Source: Bacteroidota bacterium (GTDB taxonomy: Bacteria > Bacteroidota > Bacteroidia > Cytophagales > Cytophagaceae). Taken from it: a stretch of 64,000 nt of DNA. Of the stretch, positions 35,432-44,914 are shown piece by piece (positions within the stretch are counted from its first letter, which is position 1; the number at the start of each line of letters is the position of its first letter). The stretch lies in NCBI GenBank assembly GCA_023458555.1, contig JAEWYS010000008.1, forward strand, positions 372,001 to 436,000, given 5' to 3'. The position numbers and the translations under genes were made by a program. Below the pieces are notes generated by a model. The model saw only the letters and a program-made list of their open reading frames with translations, did no database searches and was not told the origin of the DNA.

Positions 35432-37919
35432 TGTATGCGATCAGGTTAATAAATAGCTTATATGCTCCCGGTACACCGGCTGGTAATTGCCTGAAAAAGG
35501 CAAGTCCCGTATATATAAAAGAGCCGTTTCCATATCTGGCTATCAGCAGGCCACCGTTGAGAAAGTCTTCACCCGGATCCTGAAAACCGAGTACTGTTTC
35601 ATACTGATCAGCCCAGGTATCTGCAAAATACAAGCCTCTTTCCTGTACCCATCCGCTGAAATCAGCATCAGTAATTTGATTGGGAATATTCAGCACAGCA
35701 TGTTCAGGCTTTAAGACAGAAAAAGGGGAGTCTTCAACAGTAACACGATCTCTGGATAACGTAAAAGGATATGGTCCGATCTGCTCTGTTTTAAGCCCTC
35801 TGTTGACATTGTACTGCACGATCAGATTCCCGCCGTTTTTAACAAAGTCAAGCAGTTTCGCATTCAGAAAGCTCAGCTCTTCCCAGATATTATAGGCTCT
35901 GACTCCGGTTATGATCACATCATACCGGGACAAATCTGCAAGAGCAAGCTCATTTATACTCAAAATATCTACTTTGTATCCTATTGACGAAAGCACTCCC
36001 GCTACTTTATCACCGGCTCCCTGCACATAGGCAATACGCTCGCTGGTTCTTGCAATATCTATTTTGGAAAGTGTAGCTTCACTTTCCGGAAACACTGTCT
36101 GGGTCAACATATGGGGATATGCGACAATCGATATTCCCTTTCCTGATTCCTGCTTATTGTGTTCGTTTATATATGTTGCACGTACGTTCCCTGATGCAGA
36201 TTCAGCAGGTGGAATTATGGTAAAAGATATCATTTTTTCTTCACCAGCCATGGCAAGACTTACATCTGCGATATCAGGCTGCACACGCCATTTTTCAGGT
36301 ACATTAAGTCGAATTTTTCCGTGCTGATTGTCCTTCAGGGCTTTTATATTGACATTTACTGTTTTTGCCAGCGAGGAAGTGAACACATAGGAAGGTTCGG
36401 TAAAGTTAAGGGTTACTTCAGGCGTTATTTCAAACGAACGGAACTGCTCTCCCGCAACGGGATCTGTCCATTGATAGACTACCGGGACATCGCAGACAAC
36501 CTCCATTCCCTCAATCAGAAGAACAAATGTCACATATAAGGCCGGATTTCCTTCCGGCTTGCCAAGCAACTGATAATCGCTGGTAAAAAACAAATCATTT
36601 TCTATTGGTTTCCGGAGCCAGTAGGGCTGTGAGTACAAGGCATCGGAAGCTATGTCCTTTTTTACATTCTGATTATATAATGTATTTTTCTTTAGTAACA
36701 CAGAAGGCTCTATTTTATCCTTATCAAGGATTATCGTTTTCAGCGTGGCAGAAAGAGCACTCCGATTAATGGCTGACAGGGCAAGTTGAATAGTATCACC
36801 AGGGCTTGCATAATATTTGTCGGCATATGCCTGCAGACGCAATCCCATAGCAGAAAGGATGAGTTCTTTTAATTCCTCCTTTTTATACCTCAATAAAGGA
36901 TTATCCTGCCGGGGCAACCCGGCAATTGTCTGATAAAGCTTTATCATGGACGGGACCGATTTTTCGGGATGCATATCATCAAACTCCCGGATGATCCTGC
37001 GAATAGCTGCATCTATTTTTTTCCCGCCTTCAAAACGACTCCAGTCTGTTGTTATATTATCCAGCATTTCTTTTTCAGGTACAGACCCGAGTCTGTGCTC
37101 AAGATATTCAATATGCTCTCCCTGTCTCGGAGAGGTTCCGAAGCCCTGGCTTTTATGCATGCTTCGGCTAAGCGCGGCAATTTCAGAATACGTTTTCCCC
37201 AGCAAAGGATTATAGACTCCGATATTCTCTTTGATATATTTTCTGCCGGTTTCCGCATAAAAACGTTCCAGGTCCGGCTTGAACCAGGTACTGGAATTAA
37301 ACAAGAGCCTCTCGGCCTGCCATACACCAACATATTTCAGCTGCTCAGGAAAGCGAGCGGGATCTGCGGCAGCCTCAAAAGCTTCCATTGCCAGAATAGC
37401 TGATGCAGAGTGGTGTCCATGTCCATAATATTCATAATCCGAAAACCGGGTAATAATTACATCGGGACGAAATTTGCGGATAACCCATACTACATCATGC
37501 AATACACTGTCTTTATTCCATTTGGTAAAGGTTTCTTCCGGCGATTTGGAAAACCCGAAATCGTAAGCTCTTGTAAAAAACTGTTCTCCTTTATCAATCT
37601 TTCGCGCTTCAAGAAGTTCCTGCGTACGGATAAGCCCCAGAAGCGCTCCCTGTTCTGTACCTATAAGATTCTGTCCGCCATCTCCTCTGGTGAGAGAGAG
37701 GTAAGCAGTACGAGCCAGCAGCTCATTGTCAATGTATGCAATAAGACCGGTATTCTCATCATCCGGATGTGCGGCCAGATACAGTACAGAAGCGGTATTA
37801 GCGAATTTTTTCAGCCCCAGACGAATTTCCGATGAATTTAATGTATTCGGGGTCTGAGCCTGCAGACACCGGGTAATCAGAAAAAATGTAATGAATGTAA
37901 AACGAAAAAATGAAACCAT
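35418..37919 (-). CDS. PIG-L family deacetylase with ThuA-like C-terminal domain, exported
   Basis: An 833-residue exported protein. Signal peptide 1-22 (ends LQAQ). An N-terminal PIG-L/LmbE domain has the zinc motif AHPDDE, then TRGDGGQN and GHGHHSASA with the distal His ligands. A helical linker and Ig-like beta domain (about 380-600) follow. The final ~220 residues look like a glutamine-amidotransferase/ThuA-like fold (VRAYNIWEELSFLNAKLLDFVKNGGNLIVQYN). PIG-L enzymes deacetylate N-acetylglucosamine-containing substrates. First gene of an operon with a 40-aa membrane protein and the SSS transporter, suggesting periplasmic processing of an N-acetylated compound and its uptake (inference). 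Confidence 0.88.
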   Translation of the reverse strand: MVSFFRFTFITFFLITRCLQAQTPNTLNSSEIRLGLKKFANTASVLYLAAHPDDENTGLIAYIDNELLARTAYLSLTRGDGGQNLIGTEQGALLGLIRTQELLEARKIDKGEQFFTRAYDFGFSKSPEETFTKWNKDSVLHDVVWVIRKFRPDVIITRFSDYEYYGHGHHSASAILAMEAFEAAADPARFPEQLKYVGVWQAERLLFNSSTWFKPDLERFYAETGRKYIKENIGVYNPLLGKTYSEIAALSRSMHKSQGFGTSPRQGEHIEYLEHRLGSVPEKEMLDNITTDWSRFEGGKKIDAAIRRIIREFDDMHPEKSVPSMIKLYQTIAGLPRQDNPLLRYKKEELKELILSAMGLRLQAYADKYYASPGDTIQLALSAINRSALSATLKTIILDKDKIEPSVLLKKNTLYNQNVKKDIASDALYSQPYWLRKPIENDLFFTSDYQLLGKPEGNPALYVTFVLLIEGMEVVCDVPVVYQWTDPVAGEQFRSFEITPEVTLNFTEPSYVFTSSLAKTVNVNIKALKDNQHGKIRLNVPEKWRVQPDIADVSLAMAGEEKMISFTIIPPAESASGNVRATYINEHNKQESGKGISIVAYPHMLTQTVFPESEATLSKIDIARTSERIAYVQGAGDKVAGVLSSIGYKVDILSINELALADLSRYDVIITGVRAYNIWEELSFLNAKLLDFVKNGGNLIVQYNVNRGLKTEQIGPYPFTLSRDRVTVEDSPFSVLKPEHAVLNIPNQITDADFSGWVQERGLYFADTWADQYETVLGFQDPGEDFLNGGLLIARYGNGSFIYTGLAFFRQLPAGVPGAYKLFINLIAYNGRK

Positions 37920-38094
37920 GTTTTTATATATGATGAAACTCTAAACTTATAAATTATCTTTTTTCAAGCCAAATTATGCAGGATTCGTTCGCTTACGAAA
38001 TGAGTCCCGTAGCAAAATATTTGATGTCTGTAAAATTTCAACGATATTAACATTATCATATCAGATTTGTGCAATATTCTTCTATACCAGGCTC

Positions 38095-38682
38095 ATGACA
38101 TTAAGACAACAAATTTATAAACTGCTTTATCCGCTTGTGATGAAGTTCAACAAAAGCAGCGATAAAGGAGTGAAGCTTTTCAACAGCAATAATCGTGCTC
38201 CACTGCAATCCATATATCAGCTTACCATGAAAATGAATTCCGGTCAGGAAACTATTCTGGAAACGTATCGGGGAAAAAAATTACTTCTTGTTAATACTGC
38301 TTCTAACTGTGGCTTTACCAGCCAGTATGATGAGTTACAACATTTATACGAACAGCATTCTGACAAGCTGACGATTATCGGCTTTCCTTCCAATGAGTTC
38401 AAACAGCAGGAACAATCCGATGACAAAGCGATTGCAGACTTTTGCCGGATTAATTTCGGTGTTACATTTCCCCTTGCATCTAAAACCCATGTGCTCAACG
38501 GGGAAAAGCAGAATGAAATTTACCGGTGGCTGACCCGACCCGATCTCAACGGCTGGAACAGTCATAATCCTGACTGGAATTTCAGTAAATATCTGATTGA
38601 TGAAAACGGAGTACTCACGCACTATTTCGGACCTTCTGTTTCTCCACTGGGTAATGAGGTAAGAAAAGCCATAACCCAATAA
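38095..38682 (+). CDS. Glutathione peroxidase-like thiol peroxidase
   Basis: A 195-residue GPx-family peroxidase that reduces hydrogen peroxide or lipid hydroperoxides. Peroxidatic Cys in NTASNCGFTSQY; the catalytic Gln is kept in NEFKQQEQ, and Trp/Asn in WNFSKYLID. A second Cys in DFCRINFG matches the resolving Cys of thioredoxin-dependent members, so thioredoxin is the likely reductant. An extra ~45 residues precede the domain, starting MTLRQQIYKLLYPLVMKFN, not a clear signal peptide. Followed by DUF1622 gene 40 bp later on the same strand. Confidence 0.92.
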   Translation: MTLRQQIYKLLYPLVMKFNKSSDKGVKLFNSNNRAPLQSIYQLTMKMNSGQETILETYRGKKLLLVNTASNCGFTSQYDELQHLYEQHSDKLTIIGFPSNEFKQQEQSDDKAIADFCRINFGVTFPLASKTHVLNGEKQNEIYRWLTRPDLNGWNSHNPDWNFSKYLIDENGVLTHYFGPSVSPLGNEVRKAITQ

Positions 38683-38722
38683 GCACAGCCAACATATCTG
38701 ATATTTCAGGGTTTGGCTCATT

Positions 38723-39097
38723 ATGGAAGAGCACAAATCTATTTTCAGGCTTATATCCCTGAGTCTGGAGTTTGCGGGAAGTATTGCCATTGTATGCGGA
38801 GCATTGTGGGCTATTATCGGTGCACTTCGGCTTTTTTTTAAAAAAAGAGAGCAATCCGCAGTTTACAAATACTTTCGAAAAACCCTCGGTGAAGGCATTC
38901 TTCTCGGACTGGAACTTCTGGTTGCCGCAGACATAATCAACTCAGTAGCAGTCGAACCAACTTTTAAATCTATTGGTGTGCTTGGCCTGATAATAATCGT
39001 CAGAACTTTTCTGAGTTTTACTCTGGAAGTAGAAATGAACGGTCACTGGCCCTGGCAGAAAAATATACCCAATTCATCAAAACGAGAGATTAGCTAA
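38723..39097 (+). CDS. DUF1622 membrane protein
   Basis: A 124-residue inner-membrane protein with about three helices (AGSIAIVCGALWAIIGALRLFF; ILLGLELLVAADIINSVAV; IGVLGLIIIVRTFLSFTLEVE). The family core GEGILLGLELLVAADIINSV and the closing EVEMNGHWPW are typical. Function unknown. Possibly co-transcribed with the peroxidase gene 40 bp upstream. Confidence 0.9.
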   Translation: MEEHKSIFRLISLSLEFAGSIAIVCGALWAIIGALRLFFKKREQSAVYKYFRKTLGEGILLGLELLVAADIINSVAVEPTFKSIGVLGLIIIVRTFLSFTLEVEMNGHWPWQKNIPNSSKREIS

Positions 39098-39178
39098 AAA
39101 TTGACTTAACTATTCAAACACTATCTGCCTCCCCTTATATTTTAGTAAAGTACCCGAAAAGCTTCAGGGCAAAAATCC

Positions 39179-39195
39179 CCGGGTATTTTACCCGG
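39179..39195 (+). terminator. Possible weak terminator after DUF1622 gene
   Basis: Perfect short palindrome CCGGGTA-TTT-TACCCGG (39179-39195) about 80 bp past the stop, with a T-run starting 11 bases later (39206-39213), further away than usual for an intrinsic terminator. Confidence 0.35.
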
Positions 39196-39252
39196 ATTAA
39201 TTAACTTTTTTTTAAAAATATTCCTATTCACCCGCACTAATTAGCTTTTTTA
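39189..39252 (+). repeat. Imperfect direct repeat upstream of DUF1800 operon
   Basis: Two similar blocks about 40 bp apart: CCCGGATTAATTAACTTTTTT (39191-39211) and CCCGCACTAATTAGCTTTTTT (39231-39250 region). They lie 90-150 bp before the ATG at 39340 and could be paired binding sites for a regulator. The similarity is by eye and the AT-rich parts may be chance. Confidence 0.3.
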
Positions 39253-39339
39253 CGTATATTTTCGATCAGTCGGTTTAGCTAAAGGACTTTAGGTTTACCC
39301 GGTATATTCTTTTATATCTTTATCCTTTTGTAAATAGTC

Positions 39340-41070
39340 ATGGCATTGTCTGTATATTCTGGTGTTCTCGGGAAAAAAAATGCTGCGCATCTGCTACGGC
39401 GGGCTGCAATGAGCTGCCCGAGAGGTACAATCGATGACTATTCAAATCTTTCTGCCACAGAAGCCATCAGCCGTTTGTTTGAAACTGCTGAGTTTCCTTC
39501 TGCACCTGTTGACCCGGTAACAGGATTAAGCTGGGTTAATCTCACACCGGCAGAAAATGAAGATGAGCCCCGCTATCAGGAATATTTCAAACGCTGGTGG
39601 CTCGGAGTTCTTCATGGCGCCGGGCTGTCCGGTAATAATCCTGAAAAAATGGCTTTTCTTACCAGAGAGCGATTAGTATTTTTTCTTCACACCCATTTTA
39701 CAGCCATTCAGGAAGTCATTAATAGCAGCCGGGCTTTATACTTTCAAAACGCTTTGTTCAGATTATTTGCACAATCCGAAGCGGGCATGAATCTGTCTTT
39801 TAAGAAACTGGCAAAAAAAATATGCCTGGATAATGCCATGCTTCTTTTACTGGACGGAGAATTAAATGTAAAAGGACGCCCCAATGAAAACTTTGCCCGT
39901 GAGTTTCTGGAATTATATACGATAGGAAAGGGGCTTCCCGAACATACACCCGTCGCAACAGATCCCGGTGATTATATTTATTTTACTGAACAGGACGTGC
40001 AGGCTGCAGCCAGAATATTTTCAGGTTACGATTTTGACCATACATTTCAGCATACGGATCCGGAAACAGGACTTCCCAGAATCAAACCCAGATTGAATAA
40101 TACAGGAATAGCGACACAGCATGATAATACGGCAAAGCATTTCAGCTTCCGTTTTGGCGAAGCGGTTATTCAGCCGGACAGCACTCTTCTGAGAGGAAAC
40201 GACGCCACTGAAGAAAGCATGCATGACGAGATTGATCAGTTTATCAATCTGCTGTTTGAGCAGGAAGAAACTGTACGAAACATCTGCAGAAAAGTATACC
40301 GTTTCTATGTATATCATCATATATCGGCAGCTGTTGAAAATACTGTTATTGCAGAAATGGTCACAGTGTTCAGAGAAAATAACTTTGAGCTAGTACCACT
40401 TATCAAGGCATTGCTTACAAGTAAGCACTTCTATGACGCTACTGAAAATTCGATAGCTGACGGCAATTACGGAGCACTGATCAAATCTCCGCTGGATCTT
40501 TCCATAGCGACTCTTTCTTTTTTCAACTATGAACTTCCGGACCCATACAGTGATTCTGTCCGTTTTTATGACCTGACGGGAGATCTGCTGGATATCATGC
40601 GGGAACAGGGTATGCATTTCTTAAACCCGTACGACGTCGCCGGCTATGAGGCATATTTTCAGTTCCCATTATTTAACCGAAACTGGATATCAGCCAACTC
40701 TCTTACGTACCGCTACAAGTATATTGCCGATCTGGTAAGCGGTAAGAACAGCATAAAGCCGGATATATTAAGTTTTATAAAAAATAATTTCGATCAGGAT
40801 GCGTCCGGCCCGGAAGGGCTCACCAAAAGCATTTTGTCATACTGTTTTCCGATGTACGAAAAAGGCGATGAGATCACTCCGGAACGAATCAATTATTTTG
40901 TATCACGTTTTCTGAGGCTTGGCACCGGACTGCCTCAGGGGCCTGTTGTATTCTGGAATTTCAGCTACAACAATGCTGCAATCTATACCGAAAGCAGGGA
41001 TGATGCAGATGGCATGCTGCAGGATCTTTTTAATGTAATTATGCAGTCTCCGGAGTATCAGCTATTTTAA
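39340..41070 (+). CDS. DUF1800 family protein
   Basis: A 576-residue DUF1800 protein, recognised by HLLRRAAMSCPRGTIDDY at the N-terminus, the HTHFTAIQEVINSSRALYFQNALFR region, and ENFAREFLELYTIGKG. The family is usually encoded directly before DUF1501 in Bacteroidota and Planctomycetota. Function unknown. No obvious signal peptide. It is the first of a four-gene operon (gap of 9 bp to the DUF1501 gene). Confidence 0.92.
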   Translation: MALSVYSGVLGKKNAAHLLRRAAMSCPRGTIDDYSNLSATEAISRLFETAEFPSAPVDPVTGLSWVNLTPAENEDEPRYQEYFKRWWLGVLHGAGLSGNNPEKMAFLTRERLVFFLHTHFTAIQEVINSSRALYFQNALFRLFAQSEAGMNLSFKKLAKKICLDNAMLLLLDGELNVKGRPNENFAREFLELYTIGKGLPEHTPVATDPGDYIYFTEQDVQAAARIFSGYDFDHTFQHTDPETGLPRIKPRLNNTGIATQHDNTAKHFSFRFGEAVIQPDSTLLRGNDATEESMHDEIDQFINLLFEQEETVRNICRKVYRFYVYHHISAAVENTVIAEMVTVFRENNFELVPLIKALLTSKHFYDATENSIADGNYGALIKSPLDLSIATLSFFNYELPDPYSDSVRFYDLTGDLLDIMREQGMHFLNPYDVAGYEAYFQFPLFNRNWISANSLTYRYKYIADLVSGKNSIKPDILSFIKNNFDQDASGPEGLTKSILSYCFPMYEKGDEITPERINYFVSRFLRLGTGLPQGPVVFWNFSYNNAAIYTESRDDADGMLQDLFNVIMQSPEYQLF

Positions 41071-41079
41071 TAATTCCAC

Positions 41080-42774
41080 ATGAAAAGAAGAGACTTTGTA
41101 AAAAAACTTTCGGCAGTCAGTACTATTCCTTTCATGCTGGATGGAATTGTCTTCAGAAACATGTCGTACGGAGCTCCGCTGCAAAAGCTGGCAGCTCTTT
41201 GCCCCAATGACAATGTGCTGATTATACTGCAGCTCCACGGTGGAAATGACGGGGTAAACATGCTTGTTCCCTATACCAGCTATGATTTGTACTACAATGC
41301 CCGTCCCAATATTGCTCTGCCGGAAAACGGGCGCAGAAAACTGATTACGCTGGACAGTACACTTTCAAACGAACAGCAAATCGGGCTGCACCCTTCCATG
41401 ACCGGCATAAAAAATCTGTACGATCAGGGGAAAGTTAATATTGTGCAGGGAGTGTCCTATGAAAACCATAACGGGTCACATTTCAGAAGCCGGGATATCA
41501 TGTTTATGGGTGGGGGAGCCAGCGAATATATGAGCTCAGGCTGGATAGGCCGCTATCTCAAAAATAATTACAGTCCTTCACAATATCCGGATGATTTTCC
41601 CAATGCAGATATGCAGGACCCTCTTGCTCTGGAATTTGGCAATGAAGTATCCCTGGTGTTTCATCAGGGCGACAATATCACCACCTCCATTGCTATCAAC
41701 AATCCGGAAGATTTTTTTGATCTCGTTACATCGCTTCCAGGCTTCGAAGATATCGAAGGAGAAGATCCGCGGGGTATGCCGCCTGATATTCTTAACGGAA
41801 CCCCATACAGCGATGAGCTTAAGTGGATTCTAAGCCTTGAGCAAAAGACAGATCAGTATGATGATCGTCTGCTTGAAGTATACCGGGCTGGTAAAAAGTT
41901 TGATCCCGGTGTCACATATCCGGAGACTTACCCTTTTAAAGCTCCCAATGACCGGTTGAAAAATCCGCTAACCGGTCCGCTGAAAATCATTGCCAATCTG
42001 CTTAGCGGCGGCTGCAAAACCAAGGTATTTCTGGTTCGGATCGGCGGATTTGATACACATGCCGAACAGGTAGATCCTTCGGACCGTACCATGGGAAATC
42101 ATGCTGCACTTTTGTACCATATATCCGAAGTAATGAAAGCGTTTCAGGAAGATCTGCGACAGAGGGGGCAGGAAGACCGGACGCTCACCGTCACAACATC
42201 TGAATTCGGGCGCAGAGTATATTCAAACGGGAGCTATGGAACTGACCATGGCACAGGTGCACCTGTTATGCTGTTTGGCAGCCGGGTAGAACCAGGAATA
42301 ATCGGCAACAATCCGGATATGCAGAAAGATAATGTAGACATGCAGTACGATTACCGCCAGCTGTACGCAAGCCTGCTAAAAGACTGGATGTGTGTGGACC
42401 CGGAACTTGTCGACAGAGAGTTCGGCATTTTCTATGGTGACTATAACGGAAGGGGTACAACCCTGCCGCTTATAAGACAGGATGCAGTTGGTATCAGAGA
42501 TTTTATCTATCAGCGCTTTCGTCTCAACTCCTGCTATCCCAATCCGGCTACATATACAACTGTTATTTCGTTTTACATCAATGCTCCTTCACCTGTTGAA
42601 ATCAGCCTGATCGACACAAACGGACAAAAAATACGTATCGTATTGAAAGATTCACTCAACATGGGAGAGCACCAGATTACCGCAAATCTCAGGGGTTTGC
42701 CACCCGGACTATATTATTATGAAATCAAAGCCGGAATATTGCAGGATACGAAAAAGCTTATCATTGCCCCATGA
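41080..42774 (+). CDS. DUF1501 family protein with Tat-like signal and T9SS sorting domain
   Basis: A 564-residue protein of the sulfatase/alkaline-phosphatase-like DUF1501 family. N-terminal MKRRDFVKKLSAVSTIPFML has a twin-arginine motif, pointing to folded export by Tat. The core has LQLHGGNDGVNMLVPY, HGSHFRSRDIMFMGGG-type segment, GGFDTHAEQ and TTSEFGRRVYSNGSYGTDHG (metal-binding His/Asp). The last ~80 residues form a type A T9SS sorting domain (CYPNPATYTTVISFYI, ending KKLIIAP). The protein may therefore be exported first by Tat and then across the outer membrane by T9SS. The next gene overlaps by 4 bp. Confidence 0.92.
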   Translation: MKRRDFVKKLSAVSTIPFMLDGIVFRNMSYGAPLQKLAALCPNDNVLIILQLHGGNDGVNMLVPYTSYDLYYNARPNIALPENGRRKLITLDSTLSNEQQIGLHPSMTGIKNLYDQGKVNIVQGVSYENHNGSHFRSRDIMFMGGGASEYMSSGWIGRYLKNNYSPSQYPDDFPNADMQDPLALEFGNEVSLVFHQGDNITTSIAINNPEDFFDLVTSLPGFEDIEGEDPRGMPPDILNGTPYSDELKWILSLEQKTDQYDDRLLEVYRAGKKFDPGVTYPETYPFKAPNDRLKNPLTGPLKIIANLLSGGCKTKVFLVRIGGFDTHAEQVDPSDRTMGNHAALLYHISEVMKAFQEDLRQRGQEDRTLTVTTSEFGRRVYSNGSYGTDHGTGAPVMLFGSRVEPGIIGNNPDMQKDNVDMQYDYRQLYASLLKDWMCVDPELVDREFGIFYGDYNGRGTTLPLIRQDAVGIRDFIYQRFRLNSCYPNPATYTTVISFYINAPSPVEISLIDTNGQKIRIVLKDSLNMGEHQITANLRGLPPGLYYYEIKAGILQDTKKLIIAP

Positions 42775-43640
42775 AACGACAGTGTGTCTTTTTTCTCTTA
42801 TTTCTTTTTATAAGTTTTGCTCATAGCAGCTTTGCCCAGCGATTACAAAAGCGGGTAACCAGTCCGTCCGGCTTAAATGAATTTCTGGACAAGCAGCTTT
42901 TTATCGGAATACGCGGAGGAATGACACTCACCAAAGCGCTTCCGACAGAGCGATATTCTGTATTTAGCAGCACAACCGGAAATATTTCCCGCTACGACAA
43001 AAAATACCGTAACTTCACTTCCCCCGGGCCTGTTGCCGGAATTGACATTACGTACAAATATCTTGGTTTATCGGTCAGCCTGCAGCCAAACTACCGGCGT
43101 TACCGGTTCATCTATGAAAATGATTATGTGTGGAGAGACAGCACCGGAGAGTGGAGTCTTGAATTAAACTACAGACAAGGCAACCATCTGGATTATATAG
43201 AAATTCCCGTATTTGTGAGATACGAATTTCTTAAAGGAGCTCTGAAACCTTTTATCCAGGCCGGACTTACGTATGGCTATCTGTTCAGCGCAGGTAAGTC
43301 GGTATATATATCCGGACAGGATGCTGCATCCGGCGGACAGTCATTTAACGCTTCCCCCGTATCGGAAAATGCCGGGGAGCTTTTTATCAAATCACAGCTG
43401 GGTTATGCAGCAGGAGCAGGGGTAAACTGGGATATCGGCAATATCCGGCTGGTATTTGATGTGGTATACCGGAGAAATACCCATATTATCACCAATCGCG
43501 AACAACGGTTTACTCACAATCGTCTGGCTGGTTCGGGAGACGCCATGGATGATATCAAACTCAGATCATTTACATTCAGTATCGGTTGCCTGTTTCCGAC
43601 CAGATTCCTCAATGCGCAATATTACAAAACTTCGAAGTAA
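42771..43640 (+). CDS. Outer-membrane beta-barrel protein (PorT-like)
   Basis: A 289-residue protein with signal peptide (1-22, ends FAQ) and a predicted 8-stranded outer-membrane barrel of the OMP_b-brl_2/PorT type: FIGIRGGMTLTKAL, LGLSVSLQPNYRRYRF, YIEIPVFVRYEFLKGALKPFIQAGLTYGYLF, and a final LRSFTFSIGCLFP. Its start overlaps the DUF1501 stop (ATGA), and its end overlaps a possible earlier start of the lipoprotein gene. Third gene of the DUF1800-DUF1501 operon. Confidence 0.88.
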   Translation: MKRQCVFFLLFLFISFAHSSFAQRLQKRVTSPSGLNEFLDKQLFIGIRGGMTLTKALPTERYSVFSSTTGNISRYDKKYRNFTSPGPVAGIDITYKYLGLSVSLQPNYRRYRFIYENDYVWRDSTGEWSLELNYRQGNHLDYIEIPVFVRYEFLKGALKPFIQAGLTYGYLFSAGKSVYISGQDAASGGQSFNASPVSENAGELFIKSQLGYAAGAGVNWDIGNIRLVFDVVYRRNTHIITNREQRFTHNRLAGSGDAMDDIKLRSFTFSIGCLFPTRFLNAQYYKTSK

Positions 43641-43647
43641 CGCTTTA

Positions 43648-44850
43648 ATGTATATATTCATACCAATTCATTATTGTCTGATACTATTGATTGCAGGCTT
43701 CTGCTCTTGTGGTATTAAAAAAAATAACGAAACAGAACCTCAGACCACAGTTAAGATCTATGACAATGAAAGATATACAGACGCTTATGAACCCATAGAT
43801 CTGGTTCAGACAACAGACAAAGGATTTCTGATACTGGCAGAAAGACGCGATTATCAAAGCGCTTTCCCCCGGATTACTATTCTGAAAACAGACGAATACG
43901 GAATTTTTCAACGTGAAAGCAATCTCCCGGATGACTTTGTCAATCCTGTAGGAAAGTTTATAAAAACATCTGCAGGGTACTATTTTTTCTGTATGAACCG
44001 GCTTACGCTTCAAAGTAAACTGATACTTGTAACAGAAGAAGGCACATCTGCTGAAGTCACGGAATTACCATTTTCGTATCCACTTGCTGCATCCTGGGAT
44101 GAGGCTTCAGGGCAGCTAATGCTGCTAAGCTATGACCGGGAGGAAAAAGAGATGGTTGTTTCCATGCTTAATCCTTCTGGTCAGTCACGCTCCCAGCAAC
44201 GATTTTCAATCGGATTCGGGGATTTTGATGCGGAAGCTTCCATCATAAAGCATTTTGCAGGTACAGGACCAAGGCTACCTTTTTTCTGTGGCACAAACGG
44301 AGAAGGGCTTTATTTTTTTAACGGATATTACCGGTACGCTCTGTCGCTTGTTTTATATAAAGCCGGAACAAGCACTCCTCAAACAGTAATATACGGTTAC
44401 ACAGATGAGCGAGCAATTAACAGCGCCATTGCAGCGAGCAATAATTTCGCCTTCTCAAAATCCGAATATGGGTCTATGTACTTTATTCCCAACTGGGAAA
44501 ATACATCCGGTGTTCTTTCCGGAAGTGATATCAAAGGATACCCGATTCCGGAAATCAAAGAAAATTCACTGATTACGGCAAACAGGCTACAAGTCAATGG
44601 CTATGAGTATGTAGTATATGGAAGCAGTACACGTAACGGTCAGATCAGCTTATATTTTTATACAGGCAGTGACAAACGTCTGGCCGGGAACCATTACCTC
44701 GGATTTACCAATCCCTACGAGATCAACGCACTTGTTCCGACCAGTGATGGTGGCATTGCCATTGCCGGGCAAACCTGGATTGCCGGGCGATTTTCAAGAA
44801 TATGCCTCTTCACCCTTTCCAAAGACGATCTTTCATCTATTATCCACTAA
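43648..44850 (+). CDS. Lipoprotein, propeller-like, unknown function
   Basis: A 400-residue lipoprotein. I chose the ATG at 43648 because it gives a clean lipoprotein signal (MYIFIPIHYCLILLIAGFCSC); the frame is open further up, including an ATG at 43612 inside the barrel gene. The body is beta-rich, with repeated segments such as LVQTTDKGFLILAERR, FIKTSAGYYFFCM and LVPTSDGGIAIAGQTW that look like propeller blades. No family assigned. Last gene of the DUF1800 operon, 7 bp after the barrel gene, so probably an outer-membrane partner of that system. Confidence 0.8.
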   Translation: MYIFIPIHYCLILLIAGFCSCGIKKNNETEPQTTVKIYDNERYTDAYEPIDLVQTTDKGFLILAERRDYQSAFPRITILKTDEYGIFQRESNLPDDFVNPVGKFIKTSAGYYFFCMNRLTLQSKLILVTEEGTSAEVTELPFSYPLAASWDEASGQLMLLSYDREEKEMVVSMLNPSGQSRSQQRFSIGFGDFDAEASIIKHFAGTGPRLPFFCGTNGEGLYFFNGYYRYALSLVLYKAGTSTPQTVIYGYTDERAINSAIAASNNFAFSKSEYGSMYFIPNWENTSGVLSGSDIKGYPIPEIKENSLITANRLQVNGYEYVVYGSSTRNGQISLYFYTGSDKRLAGNHYLGFTNPYEINALVPTSDGGIAIAGQTWIAGRFSRICLFTLSKDDLSSIIH

Positions 44851-44914
44851 AAATCAAACGCATAACATAAACAGACTGTCTCAGTTTACCAGTAAAAATA
44901 ACGACTACGTTTAT

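Noticed and set aside
38395..38430. Apparent loss of the catalytic Gln in the glutathione peroxidase (FPSNEF instead of FPCNQF)
   Set aside because: The tetrad Gln of the family lies a few residues later (NEFKQQEQ keeps it), so the active site looks intact.
43456..43647. Extended N-terminus of the propeller-like lipoprotein
   Set aside because: Runs through the barrel gene and lacks a signal, while the ATG at 43648 gives a clean lipoprotein signal peptide.
44618..44914. Extended N-terminus of the aldehyde dehydrogenase
   Set aside because: The extra 99 residues overlap the lipoprotein gene and do not resemble ALDH; the family begins at the ATG at 44915.
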